A DNA stretch of 64,000 nucleotides from CAWEQO01 sp963811225. Its GTDB lineage: Bacteria > Chloroflexota > Anaerolineae > Anaerolineales > Anaerolineaceae. Below, piece after piece: positions 34,576 to 43,553 of the stretch. The first letter of the stretch is position 1; each line of letters begins with the position of its first letter. Below the pieces are notes generated by a model. It made no database searches, was not told where the DNA came from, and worked only from the letters and a program-made list of their open reading frames with translations. The stretch is taken from assembly GCA_963811225.1 (NCBI GenBank), contig CAWEQO010000002.1, positions 372,001 through 436,000 on the forward strand. Reading direction: 5' to 3'. A program made the position numbers and the translations under genes.

Positions 34576-35666
34576 GCGAACAATACCTCGCGGTAGGCCT
34601 GCACCGCCCGCTCCACCGAGAACTCCGCCGCCCGCGCCCGCATCACCGCGCCCGGCAGCGGGTCGTCCAGTGTTTCTACAATCGCCTCAGCCAGCGCCTG
34701 GGCATCGCCCACCGGGACCAGCCGGCCGTAACGCCCGTTCTCCAGGATTTCTGCTGGGCCGCTCGGGCAGTCCGTCGACACCACCGGCGCGCCGCATGCC
34801 AGCGCTTCCACCAGCGCATTCGGGAAGCCTTCGCGCATCGAACTGAGAACGTAGACCCCGGCACGGGCCATGCAAGCAAACGGGTTATCCACGTATCCCG
34901 CCAGCTCCACCTGTGAGCGGATGCCCAGGTTCTCCGCCAGGGCTTCCAGCCGGGCTCGCTCGGGGCCCTCTCCGAGGATGATCAGCCGAGCCGAACGCAG
35001 GGGGTGCAGCAGCGCGAACGCCCGCAGCAAGGTTGGATAATCCTTTTCGAGGGCCAGCCGCCCGGCCGCCAGGATGACCGGCGGCTCGCCGGGGCCGAAC
35101 CAGGGATGAGCCGGTTCTTCTTGCGCGCCCGCCTGGATCGCCGTCACGTCCACCGGGTTGTAGATCACGCGGATGCGCTCCGCAGGGATGCCCGCTGCCC
35201 GCGCCAGATCGTCCGCCACCCCTTGTGAGACCGCCACGATGGCGTCGGCGTGCGGGTAGAACAGCCGCGCCATCAGCGGCCGCAGCCGGTCGCCCGAAAA
35301 TCCAGCCGTCCGGGTCGCGGTGCTCATGTGACTGTGCTCGCTGATCACGAGCCGCGTCCCTGTGCCCGCCATCCGATGTGCCCAGGTCGCGATCACATTG
35401 ATGTGCGGCTGCGCCGACAGCAGGGCAGTCGGGCGCTCGGCGCGCAGGTAACGAACCAGCGGCGTCACGCCGGATAACGCCCGCCGAGCCCCCAGGTCCA
35501 CCAGGCGCGCCCCTTGCGGCGCCGTATCCAAGAACGGCCCCCTGGCCTGTAAAACCACGAGGTCAACGTCCACCCCGGCGCGCATCAGGCCGCTCGCCAG
35601 ATTGACCATGACGCGCTGTACGCCGCCGCCAAAGAAAGAAGGGAAGAACAAGGCAGCTTTCGGCAT
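34572..35666 (-). CDS. Glycosyltransferase family 4 protein
   Basis: A 364-residue GT4 enzyme. N-terminus ALFFPSFFGGGVQRVMVNLASGL has the glycine loop; VISEHSHMS, IYNPVDVTAI, VILAAGRLALEKDYPTLLRAF, LGEGPERARLE and REGFPNALVEALACGAPVVSTD form the standard series, with the E-x7-E intact. It is closely similar in layout to the frameshifted GT4 at 38705-39831, so the two look like paralogues produced by duplication within the locus. Its start shares a base with the stop of the upstream sulfotransferase. Confidence 0.93.
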   Translation of the reverse strand: MPKAALFFPSFFGGGVQRVMVNLASGLMRAGVDVDLVVLQARGPFLDTAPQGARLVDLGARRALSGVTPLVRYLRAERPTALLSAQPHINVIATWAHRMAGTGTRLVISEHSHMSTATRTAGFSGDRLRPLMARLFYPHADAIVAVSQGVADDLARAAGIPAERIRVIYNPVDVTAIQAGAQEEPAHPWFGPGEPPVILAAGRLALEKDYPTLLRAFALLHPLRSARLIILGEGPERARLEALAENLGIRSQVELAGYVDNPFACMARAGVYVLSSMREGFPNALVEALACGAPVVSTDCPSGPAEILENGRYGRLVPVGDAQALAEAIVETLDDPLPGAVMRARAAEFSVERAVQAYREVLFA

Positions 35667-36571
35667 CAGGCCCCTGTCCAGTGCGAGAGGTCGCGATCAA
35701 TGATCTTTTCCAACCGCTGCAAGTCCTCTCTGAAATAGTTCCGCAGCGCCGCCGCAGTCCCAGTGTCCATTGGCGGATACTGCACGCTGCGTGAATTGGC
35801 CTGGAAGGCAGCCATCTTCAATTTGTAGCGCAGCTCCATCGGCACAACCCGCTTGAACAGTTCTTTCAGCCGGCCCGGCTGGCGGATCAGCCGCCAAAGC
35901 GCGCGCGAGCGCGGCATAGAAGCCTGGTTTTGTGCGCCCAGTTGTGGGGTGAAATCTGGGTCCACTTCCAGGAATGACAGCAAGCTGCGCCAGGCGCTCT
36001 CGAACGACGCCTCCGCCAGGTCTTCTTGCAGCATAAAGTGGAAACGCTGCCTTGGGAAGCGTTCCAGGAACGGCTGCAGCAGGGCTGCATAGCGCCCACC
36101 GCGCCGGTAGCCATACTTCATCGAGCCGTACGAGCCCAACCAGTCTGCGTTCGCTCGCAGGCGCTCTTCCTCCAGCGCCATGCTCTGCTCGAAGGTCTGG
36201 TCCTCATTGCCCTCCTTAATCATATTCCAGTACCACGAGTAGGCTCGCTGCGTGGGGTCGCGAAAGATCGCGATGAACTTGACCGGCCGCTCTCGATACA
36301 CCTCTTTCAGGCGCGGCGCGGTCTTCTCGCTCCAATACAGGTAATGCGGCGTGGCCTCGCCGCGCGCCGGGCAGGCGTCGGCGTCGCGGAAGAAAGTGGA
36401 CGTGTACCAATCCAGGCCCAGGGCATAGTATTCATCCCGGCTGAAGAACATCGGCTCTTTGTCGAACGACATATACACCTGCGGATGCTGGCGTAAGAGG
36501 TCCGTCAGGGTCGTAGTTCCGGCCTTGGCCGCGCCGATGATGAAGAAGTTGGGCAATTGATTCAAGTTCAC
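35666..36571 (-). CDS. Sulfotransferase 1 of the array
   Basis: A 301-residue PAPS-dependent sulfotransferase, expected to place sulfate on a sugar hydroxyl or amine. The 5'-phosphosulfate-binding loop is FFIIGAAKAGTTTL near residues 9-22; the 3'-phosphate-binding motif is IFRDPTQRAYSWYWN. The catalytic-base region follows the loop (DLLRQHPQVYMS). The C-terminal signature QYPPMDTGTAAALRNYFREDLQRLEKIIDRDLSHW is shared with the other members. No signal peptide or transmembrane helix, so it acts in the cytoplasm before export. It is the last of the seven in transcription order, between a GT4 and sulfotransferase 2. Confidence 0.92.
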   Translation of the reverse strand: MNLNQLPNFFIIGAAKAGTTTLTDLLRQHPQVYMSFDKEPMFFSRDEYYALGLDWYTSTFFRDADACPARGEATPHYLYWSEKTAPRLKEVYRERPVKFIAIFRDPTQRAYSWYWNMIKEGNEDQTFEQSMALEEERLRANADWLGSYGSMKYGYRRGGRYAALLQPFLERFPRQRFHFMLQEDLAEASFESAWRSLLSFLEVDPDFTPQLGAQNQASMPRSRALWRLIRQPGRLKELFKRVVPMELRYKLKMAAFQANSRSVQYPPMDTGTAAALRNYFREDLQRLEKIIDRDLSHWTGA

Positions 36572-36582
36572 CTGGGTTCCAA

Positions 36583-37497
36583 TCAGTCAGTATACCAGTG
36601 GGAGAGGTCGCGGCCGATCAGCGTCTCCAGCTCACGGATCTCGGTCCTGCAGCGGTCGGTCAGCGCTTTGCGCACGGCCGGGTCCATCGGCGGATAGTCA
36701 GCCGGTTTCAGGTTGGCTTTTTGCAGATCGCTCTTCCAGCGTTCGCGCCAGGCCGTCGGGAAGATCTGCAGCAGGGCGCGCACCGTACGCCGCAGCGGCG
36801 TCGTCGAGTTGTGCAGGCTTTTCTGCAGCCCAGGCAGACGCGGTGCGCCGGCCGGGTTCTTGGCCACGTTGTGCGCCTGGAAGCTCGCGTCCGCCCCCAA
36901 AAAGTCGTAGATGCGCCGGGCCGTGCCGGCGAAGTCCGCTTTGAGGTCTTCGGTCAGCAGGAACAGGAAGCGCTCGCGCGGGAAGCGCGCCAGGAACGGC
37001 TTCAGCTGGCAGGCGTACCGCCCGCTGGAAAGGTAGCGCCGCTCCCGCCACGGTACGTACTCCACCGCCGGGTGCGCAGCGCGCCAGGCGTCCTCGGCCC
37101 GCAGCGCCTCCTCGAAGGGCAAATCCTCCCACATGTCGCGCACCCAGTGCCAGTACAGCGAATACGCCCGTTCGGCCGGGTTGCGGAAGATGGCGATCAG
37201 CTTCAGCGGCCGGCCCTGATAGGCGCTGGAAATCCGTTCGGCTGCCAGCGCGCCGCGCATCAGGTAGCGCGGCGAGGCCTCGCCCCGGCAAGCGTGCCCG
37301 CGGCTGCTCTGGAAGTGCGCCTGCTGATACCATTCCAGGCCGCGCTCGTAATGCTCGTCGTCGCTGTAGAAATTCAGCTCCTTGCGCTCCGAGATGAAGA
37401 TCTCGGGGTGCTGCCGGGCCAGATCGTACAGCGTCGTAGTCCCGCTCTTCTCGGCCCCGATAATGAGGAAGTTCGGCAAGAGGTCGAAGTCGATCAT
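36583..37497 (-). CDS. Sulfotransferase 2 of the array
   Basis: A 304-residue paralogue with the PAPS loop FLIIGAEKSGTTTLYDLARQHP and the 3'-phosphate motif IFRNPAERAYSLYWHW. Blocks such as ERFLFLLTEDLKADFAGTARRIYDFLG and LQKSLHNSTTPLRRTVRALLQIFP are nearly the same as in sulfotransferases 5-7, marking one subfamily. The ATG at 37497 overlaps the stop of the upstream GT4 as ATGA; the longer frame to 37533 is rejected. Confidence 0.92.
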   Translation of the reverse strand: MIDFDLLPNFLIIGAEKSGTTTLYDLARQHPEIFISERKELNFYSDDEHYERGLEWYQQAHFQSSRGHACRGEASPRYLMRGALAAERISSAYQGRPLKLIAIFRNPAERAYSLYWHWVRDMWEDLPFEEALRAEDAWRAAHPAVEYVPWRERRYLSSGRYACQLKPFLARFPRERFLFLLTEDLKADFAGTARRIYDFLGADASFQAHNVAKNPAGAPRLPGLQKSLHNSTTPLRRTVRALLQIFPTAWRERWKSDLQKANLKPADYPPMDPAVRKALTDRCRTEIRELETLIGRDLSHWYTD

Positions 37498-38708
37498 GTC
37501 AGGGCCGTTCCTTGTCCGCGCTTTTTCTGGCATAGATCATCGTACAGCGCCGTCATGCGCTCACCGTAAGCCTGCAAGCTGAAGCGTTCCAGCGCGTCCT
37601 GGCGGGCTTGCTGTCCGCAAGCCCTGGCTTGCTTGGGCTCACGGAGGAAATCCAGCGCAGCCCTGGCGATCTCGTCCGGGCGCTGGGGCTCCACCAGGGA
37701 CGCATTCCGGCCCTGGATCAGCACGCCCTGCACCCCGGCCAGGCGGGTTGCGACCACCGGCTTACCCATCGCCATCGCCTCTACCACCACCCGCCCCAGC
37801 CCCTCCGACCACGACGGCTGCACGAACACATCCATCGCTGCCAGCAGTTCTGGCACGTCACTGCACTGCCCGGTCAGGTGCAAGCGCTCCTGCAGCCCAA
37901 GCGCTCGGATGCGCTCGCGCAGCTGCGTTTCCACAACTTCGCTGCCGCCGCCGACCAGTAAGAAGTGCGCATCCGGCGCAGTCGACAGGATCGCCGGCGC
38001 GGCTTCGAGCAGATCGAAGACACCCTTGGCCGCCAGCAGCCGCCCGACAAAGCCCACGCACGGGGCGCTCGGCGGGATGCCCCACGCCGCCCGCACTCCT
38101 TCACCGGAAATCGATGGGGCGAAGCGGGTCAGGTCGAACCCGTCGTAGACCAGGTGGAGGTTGCCGCACGCCGGGTCCAGCTGCGCCGCCACCCCTTCTG
38201 AGATCGTCGCGACCGCGTCCGCCAGCCGCGGGATCGTCCGGCCTGCCCAGCGTCCCCACACGCCGGGGCCGAACATCGCCCGCACGTGCCAGACTTGCGG
38301 GATGCCCAGCCCGCGCGCCGCTGCGCCCGCCGCGATCAGGCCGAAACCGTTGAAGTGCAGCACGTCCGGCCGGAACTCGGCGCACAGTTGCCGCAGCAGC
38401 CGCCTCTGCCCAGGGTACGCGGCCGCCAGCCGCAGCACGGCGGCCGCGGTCGCGGCGGACCTCCGCCATCCAGGCAGTCTTGCCAGCGCCAGGTGGTAGC
38501 CCTCGTGCAGCGGACCAAACGGCTGCCAGGCCGCCTTGCGCACTGCAATCGGGTAATCTCCCATCTGCTTGCGCACAACATCCGCCGAGGTCGCTGCAAT
38601 ACATACCTCGTAACGATCGGCAGGCAGGGCGCGCGCCAGAGTGAGCAGGCTCTCCAGCGCCCCGTTGACGTGGTCTCCGACGTGCAAGTAGAGGATACGG
38701 CGTTTCAT
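37494..38708 (-). CDS. Glycosyltransferase family 4 protein
   Basis: A 404-residue GT4 enzyme. N-terminus RRILYLHVGDHVNGALESLLTLARAL; then FNGFGLIAAGAAARG, VYDGFDLTRFAP, VGFVGRLLAAKGVFDLLEAA, LVGGGSEV and PSWSEGLGRVVVEAMAMGKPVVATR with the E-x7-E motif intact. It overlaps its neighbours on both sides, placing it inside the sulfotransferase/GT operon. Confidence 0.92.
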   Translation of the reverse strand: MKRRILYLHVGDHVNGALESLLTLARALPADRYEVCIAATSADVVRKQMGDYPIAVRKAAWQPFGPLHEGYHLALARLPGWRRSAATAAAVLRLAAAYPGQRRLLRQLCAEFRPDVLHFNGFGLIAAGAAARGLGIPQVWHVRAMFGPGVWGRWAGRTIPRLADAVATISEGVAAQLDPACGNLHLVYDGFDLTRFAPSISGEGVRAAWGIPPSAPCVGFVGRLLAAKGVFDLLEAAPAILSTAPDAHFLLVGGGSEVVETQLRERIRALGLQERLHLTGQCSDVPELLAAMDVFVQPSWSEGLGRVVVEAMAMGKPVVATRLAGVQGVLIQGRNASLVEPQRPDEIARAALDFLREPKQARACGQQARQDALERFSLQAYGERMTALYDDLCQKKRGQGTALT

Positions 38709-39831
38709 CGCGCGCGCTCACTCCATCCCGGCAGCAGCGCCTCGCAGTAGCGCTGCGCAGCGGCCTCGATGGAAAAACAAGACGCTCTTTGGCGCAAGGT
38801 ATCGGGGGGCAGGGGTTCGTCCAGCGCCTTGCAGATCGAATCCGCCAGCGCCTGGGGGTCGCCCACCGGCGACAACCGGCCCCAGCGGCCCGCCTCCAGG
38901 ATCTCAGCCGGTCCGCTCTCGCAGTTGGTCGAGACCACCGGTGTTCCGCACGCCATGGCTTCCACCAGCACGTTGGCAAACCCCTCCCACGCCGAAGACA
39001 GAGCCAGCGCCTGGGCGCGAGCCATGTACGCGTACGGGTTGAGAACGTACCCTGGCATGGAAACATCTGCCGCGACGCCGAGCTGCGCGGCCAGCGCTTC
39101 CAGCTCGGCACGCTTCGGACCCTCGCCCAGGATGATCAGCCGGGCAGGGCGAACTGCTCACGCAGCGCCGCGAACGCCCGCAGCAAGGTGGGATAGTCCT
39201 TTTGCGGCGCCATCCGTCCGGCCGCCAGCACGACCGGCGCGCCTCCGTCCGCAAGCCAGGCGTGCTCCGCCGGCTCTTTCGCCTTGACCAGCAGATTGTC
39301 CGAGAAGATCGGGTTGTAAATGACGCGGATGCGGGAGCGGTCGAGGCCGATTGCCTCCAGCGAGTTGGCGACTCCCGCTGACACCGCCGTGATGCCGTTC
39401 GCCCAGGGGTAAAAGGCGCGGCGCAGGCGGTCTCGCATCCGGACGCTCAAACGGATGCTGCTGTGGCTGTCTTCTTCCAGAAAGCGGTTATGCTCGCTGA
39501 TGACCAGACGTGCTCGCGACCCGCTCAGCCGGTTGGCAATCGAGGCCACCACGTTGACATGCGGGTTGGCGGAAAGCACAGCGTCCGGCCGCTCTCGCCG
39601 CAAAACAGCTGCAACGGCCGGCAGCGTGCGGTAGATGTTGCCTCCCCCCACGCCGATCACGCGAACGTCCGGCGGAACTTCGGCCAGGAAGGGCCCTTCG
39701 GCGCGCACCAGAAGCAGCGTGAGCGAAATGCCCCGCTCGCGGAATGCTCCCATCAGGTTGAGCATCACCCGCTCGATGCCGCCGACGTTGAGGCCGGGGA
39801 AGAACATCAGCAGTTTGGGCCCTGTGCTCAT
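38705..39831 (-). pseudogene. Glycosyltransferase family 4 protein, frameshifted
   Basis: The first 231 codons (MFFPGLNVGGIERVMLNLM, VISEHNRFLEEDSHSS, VIYNPIFSDN, VVLAAGRMAPQKDYPTLLRAF) run into a stop. The continuation ARLIILGEGPKRAELEALA and EGFANVLVEAMACGTPVVST is in another frame; one base missing near 39138-39150 explains it. It is very similar to the intact GT4 at 34572-35666 and has the same neighbours (sulfotransferase upstream), which suggests a duplicated GT4-sulfotransferase module. Confidence 0.85.
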
Positions 39832-39841
39832 TCGCGCCCTT

Positions 39842-40750
39842 TCATGCCTGATACCAGTCCGACAGGTCGCGGCCGATCATGCTCTCCAGGCGCACGATCT
39901 CATCCCGGCAGCGCGCCTGCAGCTCCCGTTCCATGGCTGGATCCATCGCCGGATATTCAAAAGAACGCAGGTTTGCCCAGCGGATCCTTTGCTTGATCCA
40001 CTTACGGACCGTTTCGGGCAGCATCGCTTTAAATATGCCCTTATACTTCGACGGCTCGTTGAGGAAGTACACCAGCCGTAAGCTGCGTGGGCGCTGGGCC
40101 GTGTTCTTGACGATCGTTTCTTGGTCGGTGGGTGGTTCCAAACCTAAGAAGCGGTACAGCCGGGCAGATGCGCCGGGGAAATCGGCTTTGAGGTCGTCGG
40201 TCAGCAAGAACAGGAACTGCTCGTGTGGGAACTGATCGAGAAAAGGCTGCAGCAGCGTCGCATAACGCCCGCCGCGAGCGTAGCCGTAATCCTGCGAGCC
40301 TTCTCGGTTCAGGCGCTCCCACTCATCCCGCAGGCAGCGCTCTTCCTGATCAATCGCCAGGGGAAAAGGCCGCTTTTCCTTTCCGTAGCGGAAGTCGTGC
40401 CAATAATAAGAGTAGGCGCGCTGCACCGGGTTGCGGAATGAAACGATGATCTTCGGCGGCCGCTCGCCGTATGCCTGCCGGATGCGCGCGGCGGTCTTCT
40501 ACTGCCAGTACAGGTAGGCGGTGGAGGCGTCGCCACGCAGCGGGAATCGCGCCGCCTGCGGGTAATAGGTCTCCACGTACCAGTCCAGGCCGCGCGGATA
40601 CTGTGTGTCATTGCTGAAAAACCCCGGCTCCTTCGTCTTCTTTGAAAAAGTCACCTGCGGGTGTTCCTTTAACAGCTCGTACAGGCTGGTGGTGCCGCCC
40701 TTGGCCGCCCCGATGATCAAGAAGTTGGGCATGGAATCGATCTTGCTCAT
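39842..40750 (-). pseudogene. Sulfotransferase 3 of the array, interrupted by an amber codon
   Basis: The gene starts at ATG 40750 (GAGG eight bases upstream) and contains the PAPS loop FLIIGAAKGGTTSLYELLKEHP and FRNPVQRAYSYYWHDF in one frame. A TAG at 40501-40499 interrupts it after AYLYWQ; sulfotransferase 1 has E at the aligned place (YLYWSEKTA), so a single GAG-to-TAG change fits. The rest, including TEDLKADFPGASARLYRFLG-type sequence and GRDLSDW, is intact. Closest in pattern to sulfotransferase 1. Inactive unless the stop is suppressed or is a sequencing error. Confidence 0.85.
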
Positions 40751-40820
40751 GCCCGCGCCTCGCGCAAGCGGGCCGGCTGGGTCCCGGCATCCCAGCTGCA
40801 GCAGGGCGGGATGTCCGTGG

Positions 40821-41642
40821 CTATTCCCATTGGAAGTCTCTCCCCAGGTATTCGTACAGGCGCTGGTTGTGCGGACGGAAGTATTCCCGCAGCGACTGCC
40901 ATACGGCGTCCGGCACCTGGTCTTTGCTGTGCCCGGGGTTCTTGTCGGCCAGGCTGGGCGGGGCCCATACCGGGTCAACATCCAGGAACGAAAAGACCTG
41001 CTTCAAGACCCCGGCGGTATCGACGAACAGATCCTCGCTGCGCAAGATGAGCAGCTGGGCCAAGTCGAAGTGCTGGTGGAAGCCGCGGATCTGGTCGACG
41101 TATACGCCGCGCTGCTTGTAAGACAGCCAGCGGTACTTCATGCTGTAATAGCGTTCGTCCGCCAGCATCTGCTCCATTTCGCCTGCCAGGCGCTCTTCTT
41201 CCTGTTCCATCGCCTCTTCGATCGGCAGCGTTTCGAACCCGTGCTTGATGTTTAGGTAATAGTGCGAGATGGCCCGCTCGACCGGGTTCCGCAGCAGGGC
41301 GATCAGGCGCGCGTGTGGCGCCATCTGCCGGATGCGCGCCGCCGCATGCGGATGGGCGAGGTAAAAGGGGGTCGCTTCGCCGCTGATCTTGCCGCCGCCC
41401 GAGTATGGGAACTGCCTGCGGTACCAGGCTTCGCCCTGAGGGTAAAACCGGTCGAAGAAGTGGATCTCCTTGCGGCTGGCGCGCTGGATCTGCGGGTGTT
41501 GTGAGAGGTACGAATACAGGGAGGAAGTCCCTCCGCGCTGCGTGCCCACGATAATAAAGTCCGGCAGTCTCCGGAACCGGGCTGTTGCGCCCCGGTAAAC
41601 CTGGTCGGCGTCTTTTACCCAATGTTTGATGGTTGTGCGCAC
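40821..41642 (-). CDS. Sulfotransferase 4 of the array (divergent type)
   Basis: A sulfotransferase of about 273 residues with the PAPS loop FIIVGTQRGGTSSLYSYLSQHP and the 3'-phosphate motif LLRNPVERAISHYYLN. It differs from the other six: shorter C-terminus (KDQVPDAVWQSLREYFRPHNQRLYEYLGRDFQW), the heparan-sulfate-type spacing and KEIHFFDRFY after the loop. It may therefore modify another position or sugar. The start is placed at GTG 41642 because AAAGGA lies eight bases upstream; an ATG at 41672 is the alternative. Longer frames upstream are shadows of the next gene. Confidence 0.88.
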   Translation of the reverse strand: MRTTIKHWVKDADQVYRGATARFRRLPDFIIVGTQRGGTSSLYSYLSQHPQIQRASRKEIHFFDRFYPQGEAWYRRQFPYSGGGKISGEATPFYLAHPHAAARIRQMAPHARLIALLRNPVERAISHYYLNIKHGFETLPIEEAMEQEEERLAGEMEQMLADERYYSMKYRWLSYKQRGVYVDQIRGFHQHFDLAQLLILRSEDLFVDTAGVLKQVFSFLDVDPVWAPPSLADKNPGHSKDQVPDAVWQSLREYFRPHNQRLYEYLGRDFQWE

Positions 41643-41692
41643 CTTGACTGTCCTTTCACTGCGAGCGTTCATCCTGGCGGCCGCTGCCGGTT

Positions 41693-42613
41693 TCACGGCT
41701 TGCGCCAGTGCGACAGGTCTCGTCCGATCAGGCCTTCCAGCGCTTCGATCTCCTCTCGATACCGCCCGGTCAATTCTCGCCGGGTGGCTTCGTTCATCGG
41801 CGGGTACTGCGACGGTTCGAGGTTTGCCTTGCGCAGCCACTTTTTCCAGCGGTCGCGCTGCCCGGTCGGGAAGAGCCGCATCAGGCCCCGGACGATCCTG
41901 CGCAGCGGCGTGGAAGGGTTGTGCAGGCTTTTCTGGATCGAGCGAACCCGCGGTTGGCTGGACAGGTTGCTGGTAAAAGGCTGCACGTCGAAGTCCGGGT
42001 CCGCCCCCAGGAATTCGAACATCCGCCGCGCGGTTCCCTTGAATTCCCGACCCAGGTCCTCTGTCAGCAAGAACAGGAACGCCTCGCGCGGAAAACATTC
42101 CAGGAAGGGCTGCAACTGCGCCGAATAGTGACCAACGTGAAAGTAGCGCCGCTGGTCCCACGGGGCCAGCTGAACGCCCGGATGCGCATTAAACCACTCT
42201 GCCTCGGCTTGGAGCGCCTGCTCGAAGGGCAGGTCCTCTTTGGCATTGCGCACCCAGTGCCAGTAATCCGAATAGGCGCGGTCGACCGGATTGCGGAAGA
42301 CAGCAATTAACTTCAATGGATGGTCCTGATACGCTTCGTGGATGCGTCCGGCAGTCACGAAGCTGCGCCCCAGGTAAGTGGGCGATGCTTCTCCGCGCAC
42401 GTCAAAACCCTCTGCATCTCGGAAATGAGTGTGCTGATACCATTCCAGGCCCTTCCGGTATTTCTCATCCAGGCTGAAAAAGTTCAGCTCCTTGGTGGCG
42501 GACATGAAAATACCCGGATGCTGTCTGGCGACATCGTACAGCGTGGTCGTGCCGCACTTGGCTGCCCCGATGATCAAGAAGTTCGGCAGAAGGTTGTAGT
42601 CGGCTGCGTTCAT
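41693..42613 (-). CDS. Sulfotransferase 5 of the array
   Basis: A 306-residue member of the main subfamily: PAPS loop FLIIGAAKCGTTTLYDVARQHP, 3'-phosphate motif VFRNPVDRAYSDYWHW, TEDLGREFKGTARRMFEFLG and the tail QYPPMNEATRRELTGRYREEI with GRDLSHW. Its start overlaps the stop of sulfotransferase 6 by four bases (ATGA), so translation is coupled. Confidence 0.93.
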   Translation of the reverse strand: MNAADYNLLPNFLIIGAAKCGTTTLYDVARQHPGIFMSATKELNFFSLDEKYRKGLEWYQHTHFRDAEGFDVRGEASPTYLGRSFVTAGRIHEAYQDHPLKLIAVFRNPVDRAYSDYWHWVRNAKEDLPFEQALQAEAEWFNAHPGVQLAPWDQRRYFHVGHYSAQLQPFLECFPREAFLFLLTEDLGREFKGTARRMFEFLGADPDFDVQPFTSNLSSQPRVRSIQKSLHNPSTPLRRIVRGLMRLFPTGQRDRWKKWLRKANLEPSQYPPMNEATRRELTGRYREEIEALEGLIGRDLSHWRKP

Positions 42614-43530
42614 TCGGTCTGATACCAGCGCGATAAATCTCGCTCGATGATCGTTTCCAGTTCTTTGATCCCATCCCGGTAGAGCGGGGCAAGCTCCTTG
42701 CGCAGCGCCGGTTTCAAGGGCTTATATCCGGAAGAGATCCGGTTTGCTTTGAGCAGGCCTTGCTTCCACCGGATTCGCAAGCCGGCTGGAAAGATTTGCA
42801 GCGCCGCGCGGGCTGCGCGCCGGATTGGATCCGAAGATCTGCGTAGGCTTTTTTGCAGCTGCCGCGAGCGGAAGTTTTCCGCCTTGTTCCGAACGACCGG
42901 CTGCGGTGAAAATCCTCCGTCCACACCGAGGAATTCATACATCTTGCGTGCCGTACCTTTGAAATCCTTCCCCAGGTCTTCTGTCAGTAAAAACAGAAAG
43001 CGCTCACGCGAGAAACATTCAAGGAAAGGCTTCAGGAACCGAGTGTAGTGTCCATAATAAAGGTAGCGGCGCTGCTCGTGCGGCATGATCGCAATAGTCG
43101 GGTTCGTCTGGAACCACTTGCGCTCGGCCTGCAGCGCCTCTTCGAAAGACAGGTTTTCCAGCATCAAGCGAAACCAGTGGTGATATTCAGAATAAGCCCG
43201 GCTGACCGGGTCTCGGAAGGTGACAATCAGGCGCAGGGGCCGGTCCTGGTAAATTTCGCGCAGGCGGCTGGCAACCTGGGGCGCCGCATGGCCCAGGTAT
43301 GAGGGAGAAGCCTCGCCCCTGGCAGTGAACCCACGCGCGCCGCTGAAAAAGCTGCTGAGATACCATTCCAAACCATTCTCGTACTGGTAATCGAAGAACT
43401 CGGCCGCTTTTTTCTTCGGAACATAAATGTCCGGATGCTGCATGGCGAGATCGTACAGTGTGGTCGTCCCACTCTTCCCGGCTCCGATGATCAAGAAGTT
43501 CGGCAGAAGATCGAAGTTAATCGGTTCCAT
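42610..43530 (-). CDS. Sulfotransferase 6 of the array
   Basis: A 306-residue member of the main subfamily: PAPS loop FLIIGAGKSGTTTLYDLAMQHP, 3'-phosphate motif TFRDPVSRAYSEYHHW, TEDLGKDFKGTARKMYEFLG and the GYKPLKPALRKELAPLYRDGI tail ending ERDLSRW. KKKAAEFFDY replaces the usual KELNFFS after the loop, which may reflect a different acceptor. Confidence 0.93.
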   Translation of the reverse strand: MEPINFDLLPNFLIIGAGKSGTTTLYDLAMQHPDIYVPKKKAAEFFDYQYENGLEWYLSSFFSGARGFTARGEASPSYLGHAAPQVASRLREIYQDRPLRLIVTFRDPVSRAYSEYHHWFRLMLENLSFEEALQAERKWFQTNPTIAIMPHEQRRYLYYGHYTRFLKPFLECFSRERFLFLLTEDLGKDFKGTARKMYEFLGVDGGFSPQPVVRNKAENFRSRQLQKSLRRSSDPIRRAARAALQIFPAGLRIRWKQGLLKANRISSGYKPLKPALRKELAPLYRDGIKELETIIERDLSRWYQTE

Positions 43531-43553
43531 TTTGGTTCCTTAGCATTGTTCTC

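Noticed and set aside
41673..42161. N-terminal extension of sulfotransferase 4 up to 42161
   Set aside because: The extension is an out-of-frame reading of sulfotransferase 5; the family start is at the GTG/ATG near 41642-41672.
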